Source of the DNA: F23-D06 sp045132055
GTDB lineage: Bacteria; Bacteroidota; Bacteroidia; Bacteroidales; WCHB1-69
Reading direction: 5' to 3'
NCBI GenBank assembly: GCA_045132055.1
Contig: JBGURP010000014.1
Location: forward strand, 171,126-235,125
DNA: 64,000 nucleotides
Below the pieces are notes generated by a model, which had not been told where the DNA came from, ran no database searches, and saw only the letters and a program-made list of their open reading frames with translations. Shown here piece after piece: positions 25,813 to 35,230 of the stretch (within the stretch, counting starts at the first letter, position 1; every line of letters begins with the position of its first letter). The translations under genes were made by a program, and so were the position numbers.

Positions 25813-28362
25813 ATGAAAGTAAAGGATGTTTTCAAGAAACTGCTGCCCTATCTTGTAGCAGTTGTGGTTTTTATTGTTTTAACCGTCATCTATGCTTCTC
25901 CAGTGCTTGACGGCAAGGTCATCAATGCTGGTGATACAAAAAGCTGGGAAGGAATGTATCAGGAATGTAAGGAATACGTAGCAACAGGTCACCATAGTTG
26001 GTGGACAGGCTCCATGTTTAGTGGGATGCCCAATTATCAGATTGGTGGTGGAGAACTCCCAGCTCCTGCTGTCAAAGTAAACTTCAGAAATGCCGCCCAA
26101 TTGTGGTTCCCATCCACATTAGCATTCATCCTTGCATATTTCCTTGGATATTTCATCATGCTACGCGCATTTAAAGTCAATGAATGGCTCTCTATTGTAG
26201 GAGCCATCGCCATCGCCATGTCTTCCTATTTCTTTATTATTATTCCTGCAGGACACAACACCAAGGCGATGGCATTGTCTTTCCTACCTGTCATCATCGG
26301 AGGATTTCATCTGATCTTTCAAAAAAAATACGGATGGGGCATCATCTTAACGATGGTTTATTCCTCCTTTTCATTGATGCTGCACCCACAGATGACCTAT
26401 TACATTTTTATGCTCATCGGGGTTCTTTTTTGTGCCGAATTGTTTATACATATTCGTGAAAAGAGATGGAAGGACCTGTTGGTGGGAATCGCTGTTTTTG
26501 TTGTTTCTTTAGGATTTGGTGTAGGTGTACAATCCGCATCTTATATGGTTAACCAAGAATACTCCAAAGAGACGATGCGCGGTGGACATTCAGAACTTTC
26601 CAAGACTGATGACGTAGTGAACAAGACCAGCGGATTGAGTTTGTCATACATTACCCAATACAGCTATGGGATTGGAGAAACTTCCACATTGCTCATTCCA
26701 GGTGCAAGAGGTTACGCATCTGCCTATAATGTTGGGACAAATTCCAAAGTCTATGATGCCATGATCAGCAATGGTATTCCCAGAAAACAGGCTGCCGATT
26801 ATTGTAAGGGCATGCCCACCTATTGGGGTGGCGATGAAGGCACCGCCGGTCCCGTATATGTCGGTGCCATTGTGTGTTTCCTTTTCGTGTTGGGTTTGTT
26901 TGTCGTCAAAGGTCCGTACAAATGGGCTTTGTTGGTGGCAACCATCTTCTCAATTCTGCTGTCATGGGGTTCCAACTTCATGTGGCTTACCGAGCTCTTT
27001 GCCAAATATTTCCCCATGTACACGAAATTCAGGGCTGTGGAGTCTATTTTGGTAGTGGCGGAAATTACCATGCCGCTGCTGGGATTCCTTGCTATCAAAG
27101 AAATCATGGAACAGCGGGAAAACAAGACCTACGACCAAAAAGCGCTTCTCAAAAAAGTTTACATCTCTGCCGGCATTACGGCTGGTCTTTGCTTGATAGC
27201 TTTGGTTGCCAGCTTCTTCATGGATTTCTCTTGGGGTCGCGATGCTGACATTTTCGCCCAGTGGCCCGAGTGGCTCTCCGCCGCCGTCATTGCAGAACGT
27301 GCCGACATCTATCGGATCAGTGCAATCCGCTCGTTGGTATTTGTTCTTTTAGGAGCAGGTCTGGTTTGGCTGTTTGCTTCCCAAAAACTCAAATTCGGTT
27401 ATTTTGCCGCCATCCTCGGCGTGTTGGTTTTGGCGGACATGTGGACTATTGACCGCAAGTTCTTTAATGATGACAATTTTGTGAGCCCCAAGCAAGACAA
27501 GGCCTATTTTGCCGAGCAACCCTGGGAGACTGACATTTTGAACCGTGCCCAAGGCAATCCCAGCTACCGTGTGTATAACATCACCAACCCGCAGGGCCCG
27601 TTCAATGATTCCAGAACTTCTTACCGCTTCAAATCCATCGGTGGTTACCATGCAGCCAAACTGCGCCGCTATCAGGACTTGATTGATGCACACATTTCAG
27701 GAGAAACAAATCCGATGTTGAAGTCCATCGTACAGGAGGGCAATCGTCTGTATCTGCAGCCCGCCGACAGCACAGGCTATCCGGTGCTGAATATGCTCAA
27801 TATGCAGTATGCTGTGGTTGGCAACGACCAGCAATTTGTGGTGGAGAATCCCAATGCTTTCGGCAACGCATGGTTTGTGGATTCTGTGGTTCTTGCCAAC
27901 AACCCCAATGAGGAATCGGATGCTTTGAGCACCATCAATTTGCATAATACATTGGTGACGGATGTGAAGTTCAAGGATTTTGTCAAAGATTTCCACTCAA
28001 GTCATGATACTGCTGCCAAGATTCAGCTTACGGAATATGCGCCGGATTATGTGGAGTATGACTACAAGGCCAGTGCGCCCGGCATGGTGGTCTTTTCTGA
28101 GATTTACTATCCATATGGCTGGAATGCCTACATTGACGGCAAACCTGCCGACCACTTCCGTGCCAACTACACCTTGCGCGCCATGAACGTGCCCGCCGGC
28201 AATCACCATATCCGCTTTGAGTTCCGTCCCGCCACGGTGGAGAAATGGGGAAAAGTGTCAGTGGCTTGTATGTATGTGATATATCTGTCAATTTTGGGAG
28301 CCGCAGGGTGGGGTATATACCGTGCTGTAAGAAATAAAAAGGACAATAAAAAAACAGCATAA
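25813..28362 (+). CDS. YfhO-family polytopic membrane protein (GT-C-like)
   Basis: 849 residues with about 12 membrane helices. A large extracytoplasmic loop follows the first helix, and a globular C-terminal domain of about 280 residues is followed by a final helix (about 815-840). The family is thought to transfer sugars from polyprenyl-phosphate carriers outside the membrane. An aspartate-containing stretch after helix 1 (INAGDTKSWEGMYQ) is where GT-C enzymes carry catalytic acids. It precedes a glycosyltransferase on the same strand, 31 bases downstream. Confidence 0.82.
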   Translation: MKVKDVFKKLLPYLVAVVVFIVLTVIYASPVLDGKVINAGDTKSWEGMYQECKEYVATGHHSWWTGSMFSGMPNYQIGGGELPAPAVKVNFRNAAQLWFPSTLAFILAYFLGYFIMLRAFKVNEWLSIVGAIAIAMSSYFFIIIPAGHNTKAMALSFLPVIIGGFHLIFQKKYGWGIILTMVYSSFSLMLHPQMTYYIFMLIGVLFCAELFIHIREKRWKDLLVGIAVFVVSLGFGVGVQSASYMVNQEYSKETMRGGHSELSKTDDVVNKTSGLSLSYITQYSYGIGETSTLLIPGARGYASAYNVGTNSKVYDAMISNGIPRKQAADYCKGMPTYWGGDEGTAGPVYVGAIVCFLFVLGLFVVKGPYKWALLVATIFSILLSWGSNFMWLTELFAKYFPMYTKFRAVESILVVAEITMPLLGFLAIKEIMEQRENKTYDQKALLKKVYISAGITAGLCLIALVASFFMDFSWGRDADIFAQWPEWLSAAVIAERADIYRISAIRSLVFVLLGAGLVWLFASQKLKFGYFAAILGVLVLADMWTIDRKFFNDDNFVSPKQDKAYFAEQPWETDILNRAQGNPSYRVYNITNPQGPFNDSRTSYRFKSIGGYHAAKLRRYQDLIDAHISGETNPMLKSIVQEGNRLYLQPADSTGYPVLNMLNMQYAVVGNDQQFVVENPNAFGNAWFVDSVVLANNPNEESDALSTINLHNTLVTDVKFKDFVKDFHSSHDTAAKIQLTEYAPDYVEYDYKASAPGMVVFSEIYYPYGWNAYIDGKPADHFRANYTLRAMNVPAGNHHIRFEFRPATVEKWGKVSVACMYVIYLSILGAAGWGIYRAVRNKKDNKKTA

Positions 28363-28393
28363 TACAGTTTTATACGAGTACGTTTTTTGTGTT

Positions 28394-29485
28394 ATGAAGA
28401 TCCTTTTTATTCGATACAAGAAATCAAAGAATATCCTGGAAGGCGGCGAGCAAGGCAGCCAGAAAAACTATAATGTCTTGTCTCAATTGGTTGGAGAGGA
28501 GAATATCACTACCTATTACATTCACGATGAGAATAAAAAGAAATCCATTGCTGATTATGCCAAAGGAGTGTTCTATTTCCCGTTCAACTATTACTTTGGA
28601 CTGACACCCCGACGCGTGAAAGAGATTGTGACCATGGCACAATCATACGATGTGGTTTTCATCGATCGCAGTGTGTTCGGCATTGTGGCAAAAAAACTGA
28701 AACAAGTTGGCTATAAAGGGCGTATAATATCTTTCTTCCACAATGTGGAAGTGCCTTATTTTGAAGCAAAATTAGGAAATAAAATAGGGAAAGGGTTGGT
28801 TTTGCGCTGCATCGACGCCAACGACCGTTCTGCTTGCCAGTATTCAGACAAAACCATTGCCTTGAATCCGCGTGATGACAACGAACTGTATCAACGGTAT
28901 GGGAGAAAGGCTGACGTACTGATTCCTGTCGCTTTTAAGGATAAGTATCACCGGGAGCAATATTCGGTTGAGATGACACATCAGCAACCGACGTGCCTTT
29001 TTTTGGGCGCATACTTTCCGCCCAACAATGAGGGCATACTCTGGTTTGTGCAGCATGTGTTGCCGCACGTGAACATAAAAATGAAAGTGGTGGGGAAGGG
29101 CATGGCCCGCCTCAAAGAGGAGGAGCCTGCACTAAAGGATATAGAGGTGATTAGTGATGCTCCGGACCTGTTGCCTTATTTCGAGGAGGCCGACATCATG
29201 ATTCTGCCCATTTTCAAGGGTAGCGGTATGAAAGTGAAGACTTGCGAAAGCCTGATGTACGGCAAAAACATTATTGCCACCGACGAAGCCTTCATGGGTT
29301 ACGATGTGGATTACGAACGTGTGGGCGGAAAGTGCAATACTGCCGAGGAATTCATCGCCCGCATCAAAGATTTTGAAACCACTCCGCGCCCTCGTTTCAA
29401 TGCATACTCGCGGCAGATGTTCTTGGAAAAATATTCCGAAGAGGCGGTGGTGGAGAAATTCAGAGAAGTGCTGTTGGGGAAGTAG
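28394..29485 (+). CDS. GT4-like glycosyltransferase
   Basis: 363 residues with a GT-B fold. The N-terminal acceptor half is divergent. The donor half has FLGAYFPPNNEGILWFVQHVLP (shortened here to its family sense), DLLPYFEEADIMILPIFKGSGMKVKT and ESLMYGKNIIATDEAF, patterns of retaining GT4 enzymes. It is probably in an operon with the YfhO-like protein and may make the substrate that protein transfers. Confidence 0.8.
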   Translation: MKILFIRYKKSKNILEGGEQGSQKNYNVLSQLVGEENITTYYIHDENKKKSIADYAKGVFYFPFNYYFGLTPRRVKEIVTMAQSYDVVFIDRSVFGIVAKKLKQVGYKGRIISFFHNVEVPYFEAKLGNKIGKGLVLRCIDANDRSACQYSDKTIALNPRDDNELYQRYGRKADVLIPVAFKDKYHREQYSVEMTHQQPTCLFLGAYFPPNNEGILWFVQHVLPHVNIKMKVVGKGMARLKEEEPALKDIEVISDAPDLLPYFEEADIMILPIFKGSGMKVKTCESLMYGKNIIATDEAFMGYDVDYERVGGKCNTAEEFIARIKDFETTPRPRFNAYSRQMFLEKYSEEAVVEKFREVLLGK

Positions 29486-29501
29486 GTAAGTTTTTACTTC
29501 C
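29478..29501. terminator. Possible bidirectional terminator between convergent genes
   Basis: GGAAGTA at 29478-29484 pairs with TACTTCC at 29495-29501 across a ten-base loop containing five T. It overlaps the stop codons of both convergent genes. The stem is short and there is no flanking T run, so activity is uncertain. Confidence 0.3.
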
Positions 29502-30336
29502 TGTCCTTTAGTCCCATTACCTCCTTGATTTTCCGGTCGTCGCCGTAGATGATCGGGGAATCGTAGGGGCGGTCAGGAAAAGCACCATACTCCAATTTGA
29601 TGTCAAAGCCATGCTCTTTGATGAAGGCCTCCACCTGTTCGGCCAAAGTCACTGGTTTGCCAGAACACACATTGATGATACCTGCAACCTCGTCCTGCAT
29701 CACCACCGCCGAAATCTGGTCAGCCAACTCCTCAATGTGCAGAAAATCGTATTTCGTTTTGCCAGAATTGAATGGGAAAGTCTTTTTGCCTTCTTTTACG
29801 GCTTGACAGATTTTAGTAAAGATGGAATGGTTCTTGGTGTCATCACCCAAAATGTAGAAACCGCGAAGCCACTGCAACACTACATTGTTAGCATTACAAT
29901 AGAGCGTTAATGCCTGACGGAGAGCGTTTTTGGCGATGCCATATTGCGACAAAGGATTACAGGGCGTATTCTCATCTATCTTACCTTCCCAATACCCCAC
30001 CTCATGCATGGAACTCATCACAGCAATCTGTTTCAATCCCTGCTCCATCATTGCAGTGAGGAACTTGAAATGTGCAGACAAATCACCCATATGTGCCAAG
30101 GAGTTGTGTACGAAGCCATCGCGCCACGCCAGATGCACACACACATCTGGATGGTCAAATTGCTTATAGATGCCTGCGTAGTCGTTAGAAAACAGATTCC
30201 ACTTCCGGCACACGGCCCGTGGATCAATATCGTTTGTGTTGATGTCACACGCTATTACTTCGCACCCTTTGTCCAACAATGCCTTGACAACATGCCTGCC
30301 AATGTAGCCGTTTGCGCCAGTAACCAATATCTTCAT
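29494..30336 (-). CDS. NAD-dependent epimerase/dehydratase (extended SDR)
   Basis: 280 residues from the ATG at 30336, which opens MKILVTGANGYIGRHVVKALL, the glycine-rich NAD-binding motif. YGIAKNAL (about 137) holds the YxxxK catalytic pair, and VMSSMHEVGYW the active-site serine. The open frame extends further upstream but lacks family sequence and contains the promoter. It is expected to epimerise, reduce or dehydrate a nucleotide sugar for the surrounding glycan genes. The substrate is not predictable. Confidence 0.85.
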   Translation of the reverse strand: MKILVTGANGYIGRHVVKALLDKGCEVIACDINTNDIDPRAVCRKWNLFSNDYAGIYKQFDHPDVCVHLAWRDGFVHNSLAHMGDLSAHFKFLTAMMEQGLKQIAVMSSMHEVGYWEGKIDENTPCNPLSQYGIAKNALRQALTLYCNANNVVLQWLRGFYILGDDTKNHSIFTKICQAVKEGKKTFPFNSGKTKYDFLHIEELADQISAVVMQDEVAGIINVCSGKPVTLAEQVEAFIKEHGFDIKLEYGAFPDRPYDSPIIYGDDRKIKEVMGLKDRK

Positions 30337-30364
30337 ACGCTTAAATTGGGTTGATTTCAAGATG

Positions 30365-30372
30365 CAAAAATA
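30365..30372 (-). promoter_or_regulatory. Promoter -7 element of the SDR gene
   Basis: TATTTTTG on the minus strand fits TAnnTTTG, 28 bases upstream of the ATG at 30336. Confidence 0.5.
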
Positions 30373-30431
30373 CAAAGAATCTGCAAAATACAAACGCTTC
30401 AAATCCATTTTACGAAAATAGGGGAACAATT

Positions 30432-31466
30432 TTATTGCTCCCCTATTTTCTCCAGCATCTCCCGAACACGGGCATCAAATGTATGCTGTTCTTTTATAAT
30501 ACGATAGGCCGCATCCGCCCGTCGCTTGCGCACTTGTGCATTACTTTCGTCCAATGCCCATCGAATCTGCGTTAACATCTCCGCTTCATCATGGTACAAA
30601 CCGACCTCGTTATGCTGGAATACGGACTCGATGTACGGATTAGCATCGCAAATCTGATAGGCGCCTGCACCAGAGGCCTCAAACAACCGCTGATTAGCCC
30701 CACGGAAAGTCTGTTCGTGATGAATATTCAAAGCCACTTTGCAACGACTGAACAACTCGTTCACCTTTGCAGGTGGGATATTGGTGTTCATGAATATGTC
30801 CCTTCTTTCACGGAACAGGCATTTCAATGGATTTTTCACGAATGGCTTGTACCAACCGTAAACCAATATCTTTGCTTCCGGAAAATTATTCACCACCGCC
30901 TGTATCAAGCGCATTCTTTTCTGGCTGGTGTAGAGTGTTGCCACAAAGAGAACATCAATATCTTTCTGCTGATTCTCAATGGGGTAATAGACAGAAGTAT
31001 CGCAAGCCAAAGGCAAGAAATAGGCCGTTTTGCCTTGCTGAGCATAATATTCCACATCGCGCTCCTCAAAGCAGAAAACGGCATCGGCGTGATCAATGTG
31101 CTTCTCGCAACGGACTCTGTCAGGACGCTGCACACTATCATACATCCAAAAAACAACCCTGGATTTCTGTCTGAAATAGTCCAACCGTTCATCTAACAAG
31201 ATAGTGCCATTATATGAAAAGACAATGTCGGGCTGGTATTCGTCATACACCTGTTTGATGTAAACATCATATTTGGCACGACTTTGCGCGCGCAACCGTT
31301 CCTTGTCTTTCGCGAATTTATGTCTCCATTTCAGCAAGCCTTTGAAAGGATGGATAGGGTCATCGTAGGTTTCGATTTTGACTTGGTATCCTAAAGCTTC
31401 GAAAGCACGACCCACACTGATTTGGTAGTCGTAAAAAGGCGAGGATATGATGAGGACTTTTTTCAT
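30432..31466 (-). CDS. CgeB-like glycosyltransferase
   Basis: 344 residues starting MKKVLIISSPFYDYQ. The N-terminal half resembles CgeB (DIVFSYNGTILLDERLDYF, VFWMYDSVQRPDRV). The C-terminal half has HHEQTFRGANQRLFEASGAGA, the donor-binding glutamate region of that GT family. The start at 31466 overlaps the acyltransferase stop by four bases (ATGA); a start at 31478 is also possible. It is the last gene of a ten-gene glycan operon that begins with rfbF. Confidence 0.8.
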   Translation of the reverse strand: MKKVLIISSPFYDYQISVGRAFEALGYQVKIETYDDPIHPFKGLLKWRHKFAKDKERLRAQSRAKYDVYIKQVYDEYQPDIVFSYNGTILLDERLDYFRQKSRVVFWMYDSVQRPDRVRCEKHIDHADAVFCFEERDVEYYAQQGKTAYFLPLACDTSVYYPIENQQKDIDVLFVATLYTSQKRMRLIQAVVNNFPEAKILVYGWYKPFVKNPLKCLFRERRDIFMNTNIPPAKVNELFSRCKVALNIHHEQTFRGANQRLFEASGAGAYQICDANPYIESVFQHNEVGLYHDEAEMLTQIRWALDESNAQVRKRRADAAYRIIKEQHTFDARVREMLEKIGEQ

Positions 31467-32029
31467 TTCTTCTCCCATTGTTGGGTTTCAATATTATATT
31501 GTTTGATTACCCGCGCAGGGGCTCCCACAGCCACGGAATAATCGGGGATGTCGTGCGTGACCACGGAATTGGCACCAATGGTGCAGTGCTTGCCGATGGA
31601 AGCACCGATAACACAGACATTCTCCCCTAACCAACTCCCCTCCCCTATTCGTACAGGATTAACTTGTTTGATAGGCTGTTTTATGATAGGGATGTCCGGA
31701 TTCTCATAACCGTGCAAGTTGTCCGAAATATAAACCTTGTCGGCAGTAAGCACATAATCCTCAATTACGATGCTTTGCGTGGCATAGATGTGATTGAAAT
31801 TACCGATGGTAGCCCCTTTGCCAATCTTGAGTATGGGATTATTGCATCCCGTAAGCGGTTGGCATGCCAGCCATGTGTATGGCTGCACGTACACGTGACC
31901 ATCTATTTCAATAAAATTCTTTCCTTCTATACGCAGTGGTTTGTCTAATCGGCTCTTCTTACCAAAGCGTTTGAATTGGAAAGGATAGAGGAAAAGGGAC
32001 TTTAATTTGGCGATGAGCTTATAAATCAT
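31463..32029 (-). CDS. Hexapeptide-repeat acyltransferase
   Basis: 188 residues from the ATG at 32029. It has the left-handed beta-helix repeats of the trimeric LpxA-like superfamily (GKGATIGNFNHIYA, IGEGSWLGENVCVIGASIGKHCTIGANSVVTHDIPDYSVAVGAPARVI shape). The last part is typical of WbbJ/NodL-type sugar O-acetyltransferases. It probably acetylates a sugar of the polysaccharide, using acetyl-CoA. In-frame ATGs at 32080 and 32095 would run into the upstream gene, so the internal start is preferred. Confidence 0.85.
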   Translation of the reverse strand: MIYKLIAKLKSLFLYPFQFKRFGKKSRLDKPLRIEGKNFIEIDGHVYVQPYTWLACQPLTGCNNPILKIGKGATIGNFNHIYATQSIVIEDYVLTADKVYISDNLHGYENPDIPIIKQPIKQVNPVRIGEGSWLGENVCVIGASIGKHCTIGANSVVTHDIPDYSVAVGAPARVIKQYNIETQQWEKK

Positions 32030-32060
32030 AAATATGTTCAATGAATCATTAAATACATTC

Positions 32061-33107
32061 TCACAATTGTATGTATGCATCACGCAAAATCTCATTCATG
32101 TTGTTTGCCATCGACACATACCTATCATTACTGCTAATACGTGCGAGTTTCTGAGCATAACTATAACAAGTACATCCCATTTGTTTGGCATAAATGGCGA
32201 CAGAAGACCAGTCTGAATAGAAATCACATTGATATTGATTGAGAATCTCTTCAATCGTGGTATCAGCTTGCAATTCCATCAATACCGTATTTTTAAAAAC
32301 TTCTGAAATAATATCTTTAAATGTTTTTTCAACTTTTGCCTCGATTAGAATGGGGTGAAACTTATAGGCAATCACAGGATGCTCATTTTTGTGAATAATA
32401 AACTGATAAAGTGATTCCATAATGGTCCCTATATATTCTGATTCCACTCCACAGATATAAAGGCTGGCATCAATAGATATAACTGCAGTGGGAGAGTACT
32501 CTAACTTTTTTTTATCAAATGGATTGGTTATAATAACCTTTTCACCTCCTAATTGATTGAGCGCCTTCTGTGAAGTCGTGATTGTACCAATGTATTTATC
32601 TGATGATGTTGAAAAATGGTGGTCTTTAATCACGTAAAAACGTGGGAAAAAAGGAGCTAATATTGATTGTACAAAAAGATTAAGCCTACCAATGGATTTT
32701 TTCACCAAAGAAATATCGCTATATGCAGAACTCCCCTCTTCAATTAAATAATAGCCTTCACAATTGGACATTGTTACCAATATACAACATAGGTGGGAAT
32801 AAGTACTATATGTATAGAGAGTAAACTTATTTCCCTGGCAAAAAGAGCTAATGAACACTTCTATAATATGCAAACCCTTGAATCCATTAAAAAGATTTTT
32901 TAAGAGAGACAAGTCTTCTTTTTCACGCCCGAAAATATCTTGTGGATAATGAGTAACGTTTTTAAATTTTTGTTGATATTCACTACTCAGTTCATAATTC
33001 CTTGCGCATAAAAACAAACAATCGTTAGGATTAATACCCTTATCCAGAACGTATTGTTTAGATACTAAAAACGTAATAGAACTATGGACAAGGAAACAGT
33101 GTTTCAT
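32061..33107 (-). CDS. Candidate sialyltransferase / nonulosonate transferase (GT52- or polysialyltransferase-like)
   Basis: 348 residues from the ATG at 33107. Overall similarity is low, but three short motifs of bacterial sialyltransferases appear in order: acidic-acidic-glycine in YLIEEGSSAY (about 123-125), HP in AYKFHPIL (about 251-252), and paired serines in YSDWSSVA (about 301-302). Such enzymes transfer from CMP-nonulosonate. A nonulosonate pathway (neuB, cytidylyltransferase) is encoded 7-9 kb upstream on the same strand. The gene is AT-rich relative to its neighbours. Another CMP- or CDP-dependent transferase cannot be excluded. Confidence 0.6.
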   Translation of the reverse strand: MKHCFLVHSSITFLVSKQYVLDKGINPNDCLFLCARNYELSSEYQQKFKNVTHYPQDIFGREKEDLSLLKNLFNGFKGLHIIEVFISSFCQGNKFTLYTYSTYSHLCCILVTMSNCEGYYLIEEGSSAYSDISLVKKSIGRLNLFVQSILAPFFPRFYVIKDHHFSTSSDKYIGTITTSQKALNQLGGEKVIITNPFDKKKLEYSPTAVISIDASLYICGVESEYIGTIMESLYQFIIHKNEHPVIAYKFHPILIEAKVEKTFKDIISEVFKNTVLMELQADTTIEEILNQYQCDFYSDWSSVAIYAKQMGCTCYSYAQKLARISSNDRYVSMANNMNEILRDAYIQL

Positions 33108-33153
33108 ATTATCAATTATTATCATTCATTATATTGGCCTGTTAATTCTATAC

Positions 33154-34806
33154 TCAAGAGCCAATATTATATACATAAATCTTCCAAAACGATTCATCTG
33201 TTGTGAACGCCTTTTCAAATTTCCACCCCAAATTTTCATAATTTAAGATAGGAACAGATGAAAAAACGTATTGGCAACCCATTTTACGAAGTTGCTTAGT
33301 ATTAATATCTATATGTTGAATGGAAACCCCACTGTCCTTCCCAAACATATATTTCCTCCCTAGCTCAGAAGAGAATACGTAACACCTACTCCCCCAATTA
33401 TCATAGTAATCTTTTAATTCATTGCTTTTATCTAATTCTTTCGCTATGATTTTCCTAAACTCACGTTTGTATTCAAGCGGGTAGTTAACCCTGTAGGAAT
33501 CCAATGTATGAAAACCATTATATTCAGCTACGGCAGGGAAGATGCCTATGGAAACAGTTTTTGTTTGATAGTCAGGTAATATGCCAAGCTCTGAGTAAAT
33601 TTTGTCAAAAAGTTCTGTGTCATAGAATTGACAGTATGTCGGTTGAGCGACTTCTTTCCCGATAAGTATTTGAGCATTTTTTCTCACTTCTTTGTCAAAA
33701 ACGATACCACAAAACAATCCAAAAACGGCCATCACAATTGCCCATTTTGTTTTGTTCTCTTGGATGAGGACGTAGCATATTGTTGCCAGCATTATGATGA
33801 TAATGCTGGGGTAAAAGAAATAGAATCTGTCAAACTGAATGGAGACGAAAATTTGAAGATGAGATAGTTTAAGTGACATTCCGAAAAAAATACCCATCAC
33901 AATGATTACATACAGGAATGCGATTTTATTAAGGAGTGGATATTTTTTCTTATATTTTGCCCATATATAAATAAACAATAACAATACTGGTGCAGCCATC
34001 AAACTCCCTGCATGATATTGTGATAATAAAATAATTTTAAGGAATTCGACTAAATCTGTTTTGACTGATGAATAATGAACCCATACAGAACGGTGTGAAA
34101 CAAATGATTCTGAAAAGAAAAGGGAATAAAAAGTTCCCCAATTGGCTATTATATAAACCACTCCCATAAAGAGTGCACCAAAAAACACATTCTTGGAAAT
34201 CTTTTTTGTACAGTAAAAATCATAAGCCATGCAACAAAAGAGGACAGCCATAAAAAAGAAACCTCCGTATGCTAATAGCGAGTTAAAGGTGTAAAATGCG
34301 ATGGCAATATAACTCCATACTTTGTTTTTATTGTGGTATAGATTTAAAAAAGCCCATGTCACCAATGGGAATCCAGCACCGCTTAATGCCAGTTCCATAT
34401 AAAACGGAACTAGTGCAAAACCTATGGACAACAGGCATGAGATTCCTTTCTTTTCTCCTTGAAGAATGTATGTATCCAGAAGAAGATACATTCCTAAAAA
34501 CGCAAATGTTTTGTAAATAAAAGTATATGTGATAATAGCCCAATATGTCGGTAAGAGAAGGTAACACAACATTTTTATATCAAATGGCGTGAAGAATGGG
34601 AATAGGGACCTGTCGAGACCATTCATGTTAGGGACAATACCGCTGAAACTTGTCAATAGGCCTGTCCTTTTTAAGGTGTTCATAATCACGACATTTTGGT
34701 CAAGGAAGTCGTGAATGGTAACATATGCGTTTTCGCCTAAAATAATATAAGGGAGCATGTAAAGCAAGATGGCTGAGACGCCCCCAATAATAAATTTATT
34801 ATTCAT
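33154..34806 (-). CDS. Polytopic membrane protein, DUF6044/YkoS-like candidate glycosyltransferase
   Basis: 550 residues with about 11 membrane helices in the first 370 and a soluble C-terminal domain of about 170. After the first helix comes TIHDFLDQNVVIMN with two acidic residues, the place where GT-C-type transferases carry their catalytic acid. It overlaps gtrA by eight bases and lies next to a GT2 enzyme. By analogy to serotype-converting gtr operons it would be the final periplasmic transferase. The coding sequence is clearly AT-rich. Confidence 0.72.
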   Translation of the reverse strand: MNNKFIIGGVSAILLYMLPYIILGENAYVTIHDFLDQNVVIMNTLKRTGLLTSFSGIVPNMNGLDRSLFPFFTPFDIKMLCYLLLPTYWAIITYTFIYKTFAFLGMYLLLDTYILQGEKKGISCLLSIGFALVPFYMELALSGAGFPLVTWAFLNLYHNKNKVWSYIAIAFYTFNSLLAYGGFFFMAVLFCCMAYDFYCTKKISKNVFFGALFMGVVYIIANWGTFYSLFFSESFVSHRSVWVHYSSVKTDLVEFLKIILLSQYHAGSLMAAPVLLLFIYIWAKYKKKYPLLNKIAFLYVIIVMGIFFGMSLKLSHLQIFVSIQFDRFYFFYPSIIIIMLATICYVLIQENKTKWAIVMAVFGLFCGIVFDKEVRKNAQILIGKEVAQPTYCQFYDTELFDKIYSELGILPDYQTKTVSIGIFPAVAEYNGFHTLDSYRVNYPLEYKREFRKIIAKELDKSNELKDYYDNWGSRCYVFSSELGRKYMFGKDSGVSIQHIDINTKQLRKMGCQYVFSSVPILNYENLGWKFEKAFTTDESFWKIYVYNIGS

Positions 34807-35230
34807 CGTCTTTATCAGTGTTTTCGGCTTTTCTAAATGAGATATGTTTATTCAGTAAGAATTGGAATAGAACAACAATGACAATGGATACAAGTTTTGA
34901 TAAGAGTTCATTCCATTGAAGTTGTTCAATAGTGATGCGGAGTATCAGTGAACTTAACAACATTCCTGTCAGACCGACGGCTACAAAAATCAGTAGTCTT
35001 CGCGCAGTATGATCGGTAACCTTGAAGTTGTATTTTCTGTTTAAGAGGAAACTACATAAGATGCCTGTGGAGCAGCTGATGATATTGGCAACGATATAAT
35101 AGAGATTGAGCCCTTGGGTTAAGGCGGTGAAAATCAGAAAATCCAAAGTAGCGGTGCAGGAACCGATAATTCCGTATAGTATCAGATTGCGGAATCGGGA
35201 GTATAATTTATGGAATAGGTTTTTCTCCAT
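34799..35230 (-). CDS. GtrA-family membrane protein (lipid-linked sugar flippase candidate)
   Basis: 143 residues with four membrane helices (FLIFTALTQGL, IVANIISCSTGILCSFLLNRKYNF, and two in the C-terminal half). The NRKYNF/FSF-type motif after helix 2 is typical of GtrA. GtrA proteins are believed to flip polyprenyl-phosphate-linked sugars. The start overlaps the GT2 stop by one base (TAATG), and its end overlaps the next gene by eight bases, so the three form a translationally coupled unit. Confidence 0.88.
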   Translation of the reverse strand: MEKNLFHKLYSRFRNLILYGIIGSCTATLDFLIFTALTQGLNLYYIVANIISCSTGILCSFLLNRKYNFKVTDHTARRLLIFVAVGLTGMLLSSLILRITIEQLQWNELLSKLVSIVIVVLFQFLLNKHISFRKAENTDKDDE

